A stretch of DNA of 64,000 nucleotides from Clostridiales bacterium (GCA_015056545.1 SVGE01000001.1:219906-283905), one strand, 5' to 3'; counted from the stretch's first letter, positions 33,126 to 42,810 are shown. A program made the numbers and translations. The notes: generated by a model not told the origin, from the sequence alone.

Positions 33126-35108
33126 TTATTTTCTTCCAAATTTCCTTTCTATTTCATATTTACTCATTTTTATAGCTGTTGGTCTTCCATGTGGACAAGA
33201 AAATGGATTTTCTAATTTTAGCATTTCATTAAGCAAATTCTCCACTTCTTCTATTTTTAGATTCATATTAGCTTTAACTGCTGCCTTGCATGCTATTGTA
33301 GATATAAACTTTTCTTCTTTTTCTTCACTTACTGTAGAAGTATATCCTTTTAATCCATCTAATATATCTAAAAACAATTCTTTAACATTTATATCTATAC
33401 ATACATATGGTACACCAACTATTTTAAATGTATTATCTCCGAAGTCTTCTATCTCATATCCTGCTTTATTAAACATTTCTAAATTATTATTTACTATATC
33501 TTTTTCAAAATTTGTTACTGTTACAACTTCTGGAATTAATAACATTTGTGATAAGACTTTATCACTATAATAATTTTGTTTTACTTGCTCATACATAACC
33601 CTTTCATGTGCTGCATGCTGATCAATTATATACATTTCACCTAAATATTCAATAATTATATATGTATTAAAAACAGTTCCAATATATTTATATTGTTTTT
33701 CTTTCTTTTCTTCATCTTCTCTAAATAAACTGTTTTGCTCTGTTTGCACTTCTTCTTGTTTAACTATATCATTTTCAATTATCTTAGCTGTGTCGTTATT
33801 TTCTTTTATTTCATTTCCTTCACTAACATTTGTTGCTGTTACTTCTTCTTTTATATCATCTTCTAAAATATTGTTAACTATTGCAATATATTTTGCTTTA
33901 TCTTCATTAACACCATTTATTTTTGTTTCAGTATGAATATTATACATATCTGATACTATTTCTTGTACTTTTTGTTTTTCAACAGTTATTTCATCTATTT
34001 GTTCATTTAATTTACCAAACATTTCTTTCATTTTATTAATTTGCTCTTTTGGATTTGCAACTACTTCTTTTTTAACTATTTCTTGTTTTTCTGTGCTATC
34101 ATCTATTATTCTAGATAAATCATTTCCTAAAAGTGCACTTTTTACAGCATGATAAATTGCTTTAAATACATCACCTTCGTTTTGGAATCTTACTTCCAAT
34201 TTAGCTGGATGTACATTAACATCAACAGTTTCTGGCGCTATTTTTAAATTTAAAACTGTAAATGCAAATTTTCCATGTGGTATAACTGTTTTATATGCTT
34301 CATCAATAGCAGCTGACATTGTTTTATTTTTAACATGTCTTCCATTAATATATGTTATTTGATTATTTCTATTTGACCTTGCTATTTCTGCTTTTCCAAT
34401 AACACCTTGTACTTTAATCTTTTCATATTCATAATCTACTGGGATTAAAAACATTGATACATCTTTTCCATAAATGCTATGAACTGCTGACTTAAGATCT
34501 CCATTTCCTGTTGTATTAATTATTTCTTTTCCTGAATTAATTAATTTAAAAGAAATATGTGGATTAACTAATGCTATTCTTGTAACTATATCTTCAATAT
34601 ATCCCGCTTCTGTAAAATCTCTTTTTAAAAATTTATATCTAACAGGTGTATTATAGAAAAGATTTTCAACTGTAATTGTTGTTCCTTTTGGACATCCAAA
34701 TTCTTCTTTTTCTAGTATATTTCCACCTTCTACTATTATCTTATTTCCTATATCACTATTTTCGTAGCAAGATATTAATTCTACTCTTGCAATTGATGCA
34801 ATTGATGCTAATGCTTCACCTCTAAACCCCATTGTCATTACTTTTAATAAATCATCACTACTTCTTATTTTAGATGTAGCATGTCTTTCAAAAGCAATTT
34901 CTAAATCATCTTGCATAAATCCTTTCCCATTATCTGTTATACGTATATATGATATTCCACCATTGCGGATTTCAATAGATATTTTTGTTGCACCTGCATC
35001 GATGGAATTTTCGACTAATTCTTTTACTACATTTGCTGGTCTTTCTACAACTTCTCCTGCTGCTATTTGATTTATTGTTAATTCATCTAATAAAACAATA
35101 TTTCCCAT
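33126..35108 (-). CDS. mutL: DNA mismatch repair protein MutL
   Basis: 660 residues. N-terminal GHKL ATPase: LTINQIAAGEVVERPANVVKELVENSIDAG, DNGKGF, FRGEALASI. A low-complexity Glu/Lys/Asn linker (about 350-475) is followed by the C-terminal domain with the endonuclease motif DQHAAHERVMYE (about 490-500), ACKAAVKAN and CPHGRPT. The intact endonuclease motif implies nicking activity, as in organisms lacking MutH. An in-frame TTG at 35123 overlaps the GGGTGAT ribosome site, so ATG at 35108 is chosen. No mutS is seen nearby. Confidence 0.95.
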   Translation of the reverse strand: MGNIVLLDELTINQIAAGEVVERPANVVKELVENSIDAGATKISIEIRNGGISYIRITDNGKGFMQDDLEIAFERHATSKIRSSDDLLKVMTMGFRGEALASIASIARVELISCYENSDIGNKIIVEGGNILEKEEFGCPKGTTITVENLFYNTPVRYKFLKRDFTEAGYIEDIVTRIALVNPHISFKLINSGKEIINTTGNGDLKSAVHSIYGKDVSMFLIPVDYEYEKIKVQGVIGKAEIARSNRNNQITYINGRHVKNKTMSAAIDEAYKTVIPHGKFAFTVLNLKIAPETVDVNVHPAKLEVRFQNEGDVFKAIYHAVKSALLGNDLSRIIDDSTEKQEIVKKEVVANPKEQINKMKEMFGKLNEQIDEITVEKQKVQEIVSDMYNIHTETKINGVNEDKAKYIAIVNNILEDDIKEEVTATNVSEGNEIKENNDTAKIIENDIVKQEEVQTEQNSLFREDEEKKEKQYKYIGTVFNTYIIIEYLGEMYIIDQHAAHERVMYEQVKQNYYSDKVLSQMLLIPEVVTVTNFEKDIVNNNLEMFNKAGYEIEDFGDNTFKIVGVPYVCIDINVKELFLDILDGLKGYTSTVSEEKEEKFISTIACKAAVKANMNLKIEEVENLLNEMLKLENPFSCPHGRPTAIKMSKYEIERKFGRK

Positions 35109-35172
35109 ATTTATCACCCGCAAATATTATACACTATTTTTCATAAAAATACATAGTTTTTTGTTCAATTTA

Positions 35173-35201
35173 TTGAAAAATGATGCATATTTTGCTATAA
35201 T
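35173..35201 (+). promoter_or_regulatory. Promoter of the 35288-36313 gene
   Basis: TTGAAA (35173-35178), 17-base spacer, TATAAT (35196-35201). Confidence 0.75.
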
Positions 35202-35287
35202 TATATCATTGTTAACATAATATGTTAATTTCTCTTTTTTATGAGAAATGGTTAATCAAAAATATTTTATTTTGGAGGTAATAATTT

Positions 35288-36313
35288 ATGAAAACTGTAT
35301 TAAATGCAGAAATGTCATCCTGGTATGACTTATTAACAAGCACGGAAAAAGGAATACTTGAACTTCCTACTCTTGCAAAAGAAAAAGGAATGAAAATTAC
35401 TCTTGAAGGCAAAGAAGTTTTTCCAGAAAGTTTTAATGAATGTGGTGAACCAATTTTTTCAGAAGAATTTGCTGAATTAATGGATTTTAAAAAAGAGGAA
35501 GTAAAACGGGGAATTAATAAAAATAAAAACTCTATTTTATTTAATGTAACATATAATGAGCGTAGTATAATTCCTTCAGATAATTTTGATACAATTGAAG
35601 GTATTGAAAAATACATTACATGTCTTGATGATATTCATTCTTTACTAAAGGTAAGGAAAATGTATTTAAAAGAAAATCCAGAAAATAAATTAAATCAATT
35701 TGTTATCTTTGGCAAATATCTTCTTAATAAATTCGGTGATCTTGACAGATTAACATTTTTCAACCCTTTCGAAAGCCCTATTATTTGTACAGAAAAAGAG
35801 TTCTTACATATGGTTGGTTCATATCACAGACAACATAAAGTTCATATTCCAAAAGACAATACAATTTGCCCTATTTGCTCTCAAAAATTCACAATTGAAG
35901 ATATGAAGGATTCTGAATTTGATTTAATCAATGGGAAGATTTGTCATGAATCTTGTAAAGAAGAATATTATAAGAAAAAGAATACATGGCATATTGTAAA
36001 AGATATTATGGAATATATTTATCCTAATTGCGCATATGAATCATTGGAACATTCTCCAGTTTATGCCAACCCTGCTTTACTTTTTAAAACAGATGATGGA
36101 GATATCCGTATTCGCCGTTTAGGCTCTGAATATTATATTGAATGGCAGAGTAATTTTAAAGAATTTAAACTTGGTCCCAAACATAATATTCACAGTGAAC
36201 TAGATAATACACATCCTGAATGGGAAGAACCTAAATATAAACGTTCAATTTCTGTATCTACTGCAAATGATGCACTTAATATTTTACAACTTGCACATTT
36301 GTATAATATTTAA
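35288..36313 (+). CDS. Hypothetical protein with a treble-clef-like Cys motif
   Basis: 341 residues, soluble, not recognised. Around residues 198-228 it has CPICSQKF and GKICHESCKEEYY, a CxxC...CHxxC arrangement that would suit a zinc-bound treble clef. Flanks are charged and mixed helix/strand. It has a strong promoter, GGAGGT as ribosome site and a long bidirectional terminator, so it is a real monocistronic gene. Its codon use looks less AT-skewed than neighbours such as mutL. Function unknown. Confidence 0.75.
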   Translation: MKTVLNAEMSSWYDLLTSTEKGILELPTLAKEKGMKITLEGKEVFPESFNECGEPIFSEEFAELMDFKKEEVKRGINKNKNSILFNVTYNERSIIPSDNFDTIEGIEKYITCLDDIHSLLKVRKMYLKENPENKLNQFVIFGKYLLNKFGDLDRLTFFNPFESPIICTEKEFLHMVGSYHRQHKVHIPKDNTICPICSQKFTIEDMKDSEFDLINGKICHESCKEEYYKKKNTWHIVKDIMEYIYPNCAYESLEHSPVYANPALLFKTDDGDIRIRRLGSEYYIEWQSNFKEFKLGPKHNIHSELDNTHPEWEEPKYKRSISVSTANDALNILQLAHLYNI

Positions 36314-36316
36314 AAC

Positions 36317-36356
36317 AAAAACTACTATTTTGAATTATTTCAAAGTAGTAGTTTTT
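36317..36356. terminator. Bidirectional terminator between convergent genes
   Basis: AAAACTACTATTTTGAA and TTCAAAGTAGTAGTTTT form a 17-bp stem with one G-U pair around TTAT. Confidence 0.88.
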
Positions 36357-36359
36357 CTA

Positions 36360-36647
36360 TTATTTTAATATTCCTAATCTTTCTAAATTTTTATATCCCC
36401 CTATATCAAATACATTTGTATATCCTAAATCTCTTAATATAATTGTTGCAACTTTACTACGTTTTCCACTATCACAAAAAACTATAATTGGTATACATTT
36501 ATCTATTTTTAAACATCTTATTTTCCTTTCTAATTGTTTTAAAGGAATATTAATTGTATTTTTAATTATCTTTGAGTCACTTTTTAAATGTTCTTTTTCA
36601 TCTCTTACATCAATGATTAACTTTTTAGTGTTTATACATTTAAACAT
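36360..36647 (-). CDS. Single-domain rhodanese-like protein
   Basis: 95 residues with the rhodanese fold pattern: LIIDVRDEKEHLKSD, INIPLKQL, and the active-site loop VFCDSGKRS holding the catalytic Cys. Likely a persulfide or sulfur-transfer protein. The GTG at 36656 belongs to the GGGTGAT ribosome site, so ATG at 36647 is chosen. A 14-bp hairpin (36649-36679) covers this ribosome site. It lies about 40 bp after ctpA. Confidence 0.83.
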   Translation of the reverse strand: MFKCINTKKLIIDVRDEKEHLKSDSKIIKNTINIPLKQLERKIRCLKIDKCIPIIVFCDSGKRSKVATIILRDLGYTNVFDIGGYKNLERLGILK

Positions 36648-36648
36648 A

Positions 36649-36679
36649 ACAATCACCCATATATTATATGAGTGATTGT
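36649..36679 (-). promoter_or_regulatory. Hairpin masking the rhodanese ribosome site
   Basis: On the minus strand ACAATCACTCATAT pairs with ATATGGGTGATTGT along all 14 positions (one G-U) around AAT. The right arm contains the GGGTGAT ribosome site, 5 bases before the ATG. There is no T tract after it, so it suits translational control better than termination. Confidence 0.5.
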
Positions 36680-36688
36680 TTGTTTATT

Positions 36689-37933
36689 CTACTTTTTCAA
36701 TATTTCTATTGCTTTTTGCAATTGATTATCCTCTTTTTTTTCAATTATTATCTTATTTTTTAATTCTTCACTTAATTCAACTTCAACATCAGGTTTTACA
36801 CCTATTTTGTTTATCTTATTACCATTTGGTGTAAAATATTCAGATGTAGTTAATTTAATTGCTGAATTTTCACCTAATATATCTAAACTTTTTACTGTTT
36901 GAACTAACCCTTTACCATAAGTATTAGTTCCAACAATAGTACCAACTTTATAATCTTGAACTGCTGCAGATAAAATCTCTGAAGCACTTGCACTACCTTC
37001 ATTTACTAATATAACTAATGGAATTTCTATTCTATCTTTATTTGATTTTAAATCAAATCTTTGACCTTTATTATCTATTGTATACACTACTGTTCCTTCT
37101 GGAACTAACATGTCTGCTATTTTTACTACTTCTGTTAAAAAGCCACCTGGATTATCTCTTAAATCTATTATTAATCCTGATATATTTTTAGATAATAATT
37201 CATCATAAACTTCTTTAAATTCTGTTGATACATTCTCGTCAAATAAACTAATTGCAATATATCCTATGTTTCCATCCAATATTTCATATTCCATTTTATT
37301 TATATCTATAAGCTCTCTTGTTAAAGTTTTTTGTAATTGTTCATTTCCTCTAATAATTGTTAGATTAACTGTAGTCCCTATTTCCCCCTTCATTTTATTA
37401 ACAGCTGTGCTAAGTTCACTACCTTTATATTCTACTCCATCAACAGCTATAATGTAATCCCCAGAACGAATATCTGCTTTATATCCAGGAGTATCTTTTA
37501 ATGGAGATATTACTTGTATAACATCTAACTGAGTATTATTTTGTAGATATAATCCTATACCACCAAATGTCCCTTCCATTTCTTCATTAAAGCTAGCAAA
37601 TTCTTCTTCATCCATATAATATGAATATTGATCTCCCAATCCATCAACTAATCCTCTAATAGCTGCTTGCTCTAATGTAGCATAATCTACATCTTGATAA
37701 TAATTTCCTTTTACTAATTGATATACTTTTTTTAGTTTAGAAAAATCTTCTGCTTCTGTTAATTCAGCTGAAAACATAGCCAAACCTTCTTTATTTACAG
37801 TATATCTTACATATTGTATTGTTACAACAAAAGTAATTGTTATAGTTATTAAAATTATTAATAATTGTTTTAAAAATTTATCTCCTTTTGTTGGTCCGTT
37901 TTCTCTTCTTTTGTTTTCTTCTATTACTTCCAT
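36689..37933 (-). CDS. ctpA: Carboxyl-terminal processing protease (S41 family)
   Basis: 414 residues. A cytoplasmic N-terminus, one membrane anchor (about 25-45), then a PDZ domain (IGLYLQNNTQ, SGDYIIAVDG, about 105-190) and the S41 catalytic core with DLRDNPGG, EGSASASEIL (Ser about 312) and YGKGLVQT (Lys about 337), the Ser-Lys dyad. Cleaves extracytoplasmic proteins; related to CtpA/CtpB, where CtpB cleaves SpoIVFA in sporulation. An ATG at 37945 overlaps the ATGGAGGT ribosome site, so ATG 37933 is used. It follows the FtsEX-M23 genes, as in many Firmicutes. Confidence 0.92.
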   Translation of the reverse strand: MEVIEENKRRENGPTKGDKFLKQLLIILITITITFVVTIQYVRYTVNKEGLAMFSAELTEAEDFSKLKKVYQLVKGNYYQDVDYATLEQAAIRGLVDGLGDQYSYYMDEEEFASFNEEMEGTFGGIGLYLQNNTQLDVIQVISPLKDTPGYKADIRSGDYIIAVDGVEYKGSELSTAVNKMKGEIGTTVNLTIIRGNEQLQKTLTRELIDINKMEYEILDGNIGYIAISLFDENVSTEFKEVYDELLSKNISGLIIDLRDNPGGFLTEVVKIADMLVPEGTVVYTIDNKGQRFDLKSNKDRIEIPLVILVNEGSASASEILSAAVQDYKVGTIVGTNTYGKGLVQTVKSLDILGENSAIKLTTSEYFTPNGNKINKIGVKPDVEVELSEELKNKIIIEKKEDNQLQKAIEILKK

Positions 37934-37983
37934 AGTTACCTCCATTTTTATTTATATGTATAATCTTTTTAAATATTCAAAAT

Positions 37984-38011
37984 TTAAAAGAAGGGACTTC
38001 CCTTCTTTTAA
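37984..38011 (-). terminator. Intrinsic terminator after the M23 peptidase gene
   Basis: TTAAAAGAAGGGA (37984-37996) and TCCCTTCTTTTAA (37999-38011) form a perfect 13-base inverted repeat; T-rich on the minus strand. Confidence 0.78.
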
Positions 38012-38020
38012 TATGTAGTT

Positions 38021-39145
38021 TTATTGAATATATGATAATGGATTTACTGTTGAACCATTTTTTCTAACTTCAAAATGAAGGTGTGGTCCAGTAGAATATC
38101 CTGTTGTTCCTACTTTAGCAATTGTTTGACCTCTTGTTACAGTATCTCCTTTTTTAACTAATAATTTAGATGCATGTGCATATAATGTTGTAATACCACC
38201 ACCATGGTCAATTATTACATAATTACCATACCCTGAACTAAATGTTGCTGTAATTACTTTACCTGAATTAGCTGCAACTATACTTTTACCATTACAACCT
38301 GCACCAGCTATATCTACACCTGTATGCATTTTATATACATGAAGTGTTGGATGCATTCTCATACCATATTGTGAAGTTATTTTTGTATATCCAGGTAGTG
38401 GCCATGCCATTACTCCACCTGCATAACTACCTGTTCCTTGAAGTGCTCTAATTTGTGCCTCTAAAGCATTTGACTCTGCTAATAATTTATCTATAGATGC
38501 ACTTAATGCTTTTTTATCTGATTCTAACTTACTATTTTGAGCATTTAATTGTTTCTTTGAAACTTCTAAAGAATCTGATTTTTCTTCTACTGCTTTTTTA
38601 TCTTCTTCAATTTTAGCTTTATTTGCTTCTAATTCTGTTTTTATTTCTTCTATTTTATTTTTTTGCTCTACAACAACTTGTATAAGTTCATTATCATATT
38701 CAGTAACTTGTGACATATAGTAATACCTTGAAAGAAAATCTGAAATACCTTCTGAACCAAGTAATACATCAAGCATTGATACATTACCTGCTTTATACAT
38801 TGCAACTAATCTAGTTTTTAATAAATCTTCTTTTTCTTCTATTTCTGCTAATTTTTCTTCTAATTCTTGTTGTTTAATTTCAATATCTGTTTCTAATGAA
38901 TTTATTTCTGAATCTAAACTATCTATTTCTGCTTCTAAAGCATTAATTTCTCTACTTATCCTTTCTATACTTGCTAATAAATCTTCTTGTTCAGCTTTAA
39001 TTTCATTTAATTCATCTCTTTTATCATCAATACTATCTTGTTTGTTATTAAGTTGGTTTTTTAAATCTGATAAATTTGTAGCATAAACTAAACTAACAGA
39101 AATTATTAATATAATCGATATTAACCCTATAATTCTTTTTTTCAT
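38021..39145 (-). CDS. Coiled-coil M23 (LytM) peptidoglycan hydrolase, EnvC/PcsB-like partner of FtsEX
   Basis: 374 residues: signal peptide (1-22, ending VYATN), then a long coiled coil (about 25-240) with heptad Glu/Lys/Leu pattern and a break near 115-150 (VSMLDVLLGSEGISDFLSRYYYMS). The C-terminal LytM domain has MHTGVDIAG and HLHFEV zinc ligands. Placed 9 bp behind ftsX, it is very likely the hydrolase activated through the FtsE-FtsX complex at division sites. It is followed by a terminator. Confidence 0.92.
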   Translation of the reverse strand: MKKRIIGLISIILIISVSLVYATNLSDLKNQLNNKQDSIDDKRDELNEIKAEQEDLLASIERISREINALEAEIDSLDSEINSLETDIEIKQQELEEKLAEIEEKEDLLKTRLVAMYKAGNVSMLDVLLGSEGISDFLSRYYYMSQVTEYDNELIQVVVEQKNKIEEIKTELEANKAKIEEDKKAVEEKSDSLEVSKKQLNAQNSKLESDKKALSASIDKLLAESNALEAQIRALQGTGSYAGGVMAWPLPGYTKITSQYGMRMHPTLHVYKMHTGVDIAGAGCNGKSIVAANSGKVITATFSSGYGNYVIIDHGGGITTLYAHASKLLVKKGDTVTRGQTIAKVGTTGYSTGPHLHFEVRKNGSTVNPLSYIQ

Positions 39146-39154
39146 ATTTCCTCC

Positions 39155-40066
39155 CTATACGTCTAAATATTTCTTTATAGACATTGAACTACCAATAACA
39201 CCAATACCAACACCTAATGCAACATATATTATTAATAAGTTATCTAATATATCTCTAAAAGGAACCATCGCGTTTTTGTATGTTGCACTAATTATATTAT
39301 CTGATATATTTTGCATACCACCATATATGTTAGAATATAATCCCCATATAACTAATGTTGCAATCGCTGCACCTACAATTCCTATTATTATACCTTCAAT
39401 TATAAATGGCATTCTAATAAATCCATCTGTTGCCCCAACATATTTCATTATAGAAATTTCTTTTCTTCTAGCATACATTGTTATTTTAATTGAATTTGAA
39501 ATAATAAATACTGATATTGCTAACAATACAACTAATAGTGCAAATATTCCATAATTTATATATTTACCAATCATAATTAATTTTTCAGTTGTATCATCAC
39601 CACTATATACTTCTTCAACATGTTCTAACAATTCTAGTTGTTTCTTAATATTATTGCTTTGTTCTAAATCATTTAATTTAACTATAAATGATGCTGGAAA
39701 AGGATTTTCTCCTTCTTCATAACCTTCAAAAATTATTTGTGATTCTTCACTTAATCTTTCTTTTTGACTTTCAAGAGCTTGCTCTTTTGATATATATTCA
39801 ACTTCACTTACTGAATACATATTTTCAATTTTAGCTTTTAATTCATTTGTTGTTTGCTGATCTATATCTTCTAAAAATACTGATATTCCTTGTTCACCTT
39901 CAACTGTTTCAATTAAACTTTCAACATTATTTGCTATTAACATAAATATACCTAATATTAACATTGTTGCAAGAATAATTACAAATGATGCAATAGCTGT
40001 TTTTCTACTAGTCCATAAGTTTTTACAACCCTCTTTAAATAAATAAATAAATGTATTAAATTTCAT
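39155..40066 (-). CDS. ftsX: Cell division protein FtsX
   Basis: 303 residues with four membrane segments: one near the N-terminus (about 22-45), a large extracytoplasmic loop (about 46-165), then three. The topology and the final GVIGSSMSIKKYLDV match FtsX. It transmits ATP hydrolysis by FtsE to the extracytoplasmic hydrolase. The start is ATG 40066, inside the ftsE end and preceded by AAGGGTGG; a longer in-frame start at 40090 lacks a site. Overlap with ftsE implies coupled translation. Confidence 0.93.
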   Translation of the reverse strand: MKFNTFIYLFKEGCKNLWTSRKTAIASFVIILATMLILGIFMLIANNVESLIETVEGEQGISVFLEDIDQQTTNELKAKIENMYSVSEVEYISKEQALESQKERLSEESQIIFEGYEEGENPFPASFIVKLNDLEQSNNIKKQLELLEHVEEVYSGDDTTEKLIMIGKYINYGIFALLVVLLAISVFIISNSIKITMYARRKEISIMKYVGATDGFIRMPFIIEGIIIGIVGAAIATLVIWGLYSNIYGGMQNISDNIISATYKNAMVPFRDILDNLLIIYVALGVGIGVIGSSMSIKKYLDV

Positions 40067-40739
40067 AGTTATAACCACCCTTTTCATCACGATAAATTAC
40101 ACCATTTTCAATAGCTATAACTCTTTTTTGCATTTTATCAACTATGTCTTTTGCATGTGTTGCAATAATTACCGTTGTACCTCTCATATTAATTTCATTT
40201 AATAATCCCATAATTTCATTTGCTGTCTCAGGATCTAAATCACCTGTTGGTTCATCTGCTAATAATATTGTAGGATTATTAACAATTGCTCTAGCAATAG
40301 CAACTCTTTGTTGCTCTCCACCAGATAATTGGTCTGGTAGCATTTTTGCTTTGTGACTTAATCCAACTAATGATAACACTATTGGAACTTGTCTTCTTAT
40401 TTGTCTTGGACTAGCTTCTATAATTCTCATAGCATAAGCTATATTTTCATAAACATTTCTGTCTGGTAATAATCTAAAATCTTGGAAAACATATCCCATA
40501 CTTCTTCTTAAATATGGAATTTTGCTTTTTTTCATATCTGTTATATCAAAACCATCTATTATTATTTTACCTTCTGTAGGTTCTTCTTCTTTCATTAACA
40601 TTTTTATCATAGTAGATTTGCCTGAACCACTCTTACCTACTATAAATACAAATTCACCTTTATCTATTGTAACATTAGCATTTTTTACTGCTTCTGTACC
40701 TTGATCATATGTTTTACTTACATTTCTGTATTCTATCAA
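40056..40739 (-). CDS. ftsE: Cell division ATP-binding protein FtsE
   Basis: ABC ATPase of 227 residues with Walker A GKSGSGKST (35-43), Q-loop YVFQDFRLLPDRNVYEN, signature LSGGEQQRVAIARAI and Walker B LLADEPTGDLD. The DFRLLP segment is characteristic of FtsE. It is first gene of ftsE-ftsX-M23, with AAGGAGG as ribosome site and a promoter at 40777-40805. Confidence 0.95.
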   Translation of the reverse strand: MIEYRNVSKTYDQGTEAVKNANVTIDKGEFVFIVGKSGSGKSTMIKMLMKEEEPTEGKIIIDGFDITDMKKSKIPYLRRSMGYVFQDFRLLPDRNVYENIAYAMRIIEASPRQIRRQVPIVLSLVGLSHKAKMLPDQLSGGEQQRVAIARAIVNNPTILLADEPTGDLDPETANEIMGLLNEINMRGTTVIIATHAKDIVDKMQKRVIAIENGVIYRDEKGGYNYEI

Positions 40740-40776
40740 AATTATATCCTCCTTATTTATAAAGATATTCAGTAGT

Positions 40777-40805
40777 ATAATATCAGTTTATTAGCAAAAA
40801 TGCAA
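40777..40805 (-). promoter_or_regulatory. Promoter of the ftsE operon
   Basis: Minus strand TTGCAT (40800-40805), 17-base spacer, TATTAT (40777-40782). Confidence 0.68.
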
Positions 40806-40899
40806 CATTAAAATACAAAGAAATTTAAGGAATATTTAAAAAAATTAAAGAAAATTAGATTATTTTAGTTTATTTAGAAAAATACAAGAAATTTTCAAA

Positions 40900-40932
40900 A
40901 AATAGAGTTATGCTAGTTTCCTAACACAACTC
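40900..40932 (-). terminator. Intrinsic terminator after the split transketolase
   Basis: On the minus strand GAGTTGTGTTAG and CTAGCATAACTC pair (two G-U) around a short loop, followed by TATTTTTTG. Confidence 0.75.
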
Positions 40933-40949
40933 CGCAAAAACTTTTTATA

Positions 40950-41876
40950 TTATTTTCTTATTATCTCCATAGCCTTATTTGCAATTGAATTTCCATCTAA
41001 ACCATAGTAAGTAAGTAATTCATTCCATTTTCCAGATTTACCAAATTCGTCATTAATCCCTATTTTATATATCTTAGTTGGATATTCTTCAGCAAGTACA
41101 TCTGCTACTATTGAACCTATACCACCAATTATATTATGGTCTTCAACTGTTATAATGTGTTTAACTTGTTTTGCAGTTTCTATTATTGTTTGTTTATCTA
41201 CTGGTTTAATTGTATGCAAATCAACTATTCTTGCATTTATTCCTTTTTCTTTTAATATATCTTTTGCTTTGATACATTCATGCATTGTAATTCCATTTGT
41301 TATAAATGCAATATCTCCTCCATCTCCAATTACTTTTGCTTTATCTAATTCAAATATTTCATTTTCATCATATACATTTTCTACTTTTGGTCTAGTAAGA
41401 CGTATATATACAGGTCCATTTATTTCTGATGCTTTTTTTATTGCCCATTTAGTAGATATATCATCACACGGACATAATACTGTCATATTTGGAAGTGCTT
41501 TCACAATATTAATATCCTCTAATGCTTGGTGTGTAGCTCCATCTTCTCCTACTGTTATTCCAGCATGTGTTGCTGCAATTTTTACATTTAAATTAGGATA
41601 ACATATACTATTACGTATTTGGTCATATGCTCTACCTGTTGCAAATACTGCAAAAGTAGAAGCAAAAGGTATTTTCCCACATGTAGCAAGTCCTGCCGCT
41701 GTTGCCATCATATCTTGTTCAGCTATTCCTAAATTTATAAATTTATCTGGAAATTTAGTGGCAAATTCCTTTGTTTTTGTTGCACTAGATAAATCTGCAT
41801 CTAAAACTACTATATTTTTATTTTTTTCTTCCAACTCAGCTAATGCTTTTCCATAACTTTCTCTTGTAGCTATCAT
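40950..41876 (-). CDS. Transketolase, C-terminal subunit
   Basis: 308 residues containing the pyrimidine-binding and C-terminal transketolase domains: DADLSSATKTKEFA, FINLGIAEQDMMATAAGLA (with the catalytic Glu of the PYR domain), THAGITVGEDGATHQALED. It pairs with the N-terminal subunit to form the thiamine-diphosphate enzyme of the non-oxidative pentose phosphate pathway. Its start overlaps the stop of the N-terminal subunit (TAATG). Split transketolases are usual in Clostridia and archaea. Confidence 0.92.
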   Translation of the reverse strand: MIATRESYGKALAELEEKNKNIVVLDADLSSATKTKEFATKFPDKFINLGIAEQDMMATAAGLATCGKIPFASTFAVFATGRAYDQIRNSICYPNLNVKIAATHAGITVGEDGATHQALEDINIVKALPNMTVLCPCDDISTKWAIKKASEINGPVYIRLTRPKVENVYDENEIFELDKAKVIGDGGDIAFITNGITMHECIKAKDILKEKGINARIVDLHTIKPVDKQTIIETAKQVKHIITVEDHNIIGGIGSIVADVLAEEYPTKIYKIGINDEFGKSGKWNELLTYYGLDGNSIANKAMEIIRK

Positions 41877-42706
41877 TAAATAACACCTCCAATTTCTAAC
41901 TCACTTTTTGCTATTTTATAATCTTCTTCTTTTGGTGCTTCTCCATGCCATTTTGCTACATCTTCCATAAAAGATATTCCTTTACCTTTTATTGTTTTTG
42001 CTATAATTATACTTGGTTTTTCCTTTTCTTCTTTAGCTTTAATTATTGCTTTATCTATCTGCTCAAAATCATGACCGTCTATTTCAATTACATTAAAATT
42101 AAATGCTTTAAATTTATCTGCTATATCTGCTATATTCATTACATCTTCAACTTTTCCATCAATTTGAAGATTATTATAATCTAAAAAAGCGATTACATTA
42201 TTTAATTTATAATGAGCTGCTGTCATTGCCGCTTCCCAAATTTGTCCTTCTTGAACTTCTCCATCCCCTAATATACAATAAACTTTATAATTTTTTTTAT
42301 CCATTTTACCAGCTATAGCCATACCATTTGCAACAGATAAACCTTGTCCTAACGAACCTGATGACATATCTACACCAGGTATATTTTTCATATCTGGATG
42401 TCCTTGCAAAATACTATCTAACTTTCTAAAAGTTTTTAATATTTCTTTATCTATAAATCCTTTTTCAGCTAATACTGCATAAAAAGCTGGTGAACAATGC
42501 CCTTTAGATAATATTACTCTATCTCTATCTTCCCATTTAGGATTATTTATATCTATGTTTGCATGTTTAAAATATATTGTAACTAATATATCTATACAAG
42601 AAAGAGAACCTCCAATATGTCCTGAACTTGCTAAATATACTTGCTCTAATATATTTTTTCTACATTCATTAGCTATCTTTTTTAAATCATTATAACTATA
42701 CTCCAT
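41876..42706 (-). CDS. Transketolase, N-terminal (TPP-binding) subunit
   Basis: 276 residues with HIGGSLSCIDILVTIYF, SKGHCSPAFYAVL, and the thiamine-diphosphate motif GDGEVQEGQIWEA ending near NNLQIDG. First gene of the pair, with GGAGGT as ribosome site. A predicted promoter (TTGTAT-17-TATAAT) lies at 42745-42773. Confidence 0.92.
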   Translation of the reverse strand: MEYSYNDLKKIANECRKNILEQVYLASSGHIGGSLSCIDILVTIYFKHANIDINNPKWEDRDRVILSKGHCSPAFYAVLAEKGFIDKEILKTFRKLDSILQGHPDMKNIPGVDMSSGSLGQGLSVANGMAIAGKMDKKNYKVYCILGDGEVQEGQIWEAAMTAAHYKLNNVIAFLDYNNLQIDGKVEDVMNIADIADKFKAFNFNVIEIDGHDFEQIDKAIIKAKEEKEKPSIIIAKTIKGKGISFMEDVAKWHGEAPKEEDYKIAKSELEIGGVI

Positions 42707-42744
42707 ATATTTACCTCCAAATATATTATATACTTTCCATACAA

Positions 42745-42773
42745 ATTATATATTTAAGTTTTTAAAAATACAA
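42745..42773 (-). promoter_or_regulatory. Promoter of the transketolase genes
   Basis: Minus strand TTGTAT (42768-42773), 17-base spacer, TATAAT (42745-42750). Confidence 0.65.
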
Positions 42774-42810
42774 TATATTTTTCATATATTGTTAATTCAT
42801 TTTATAAGCA

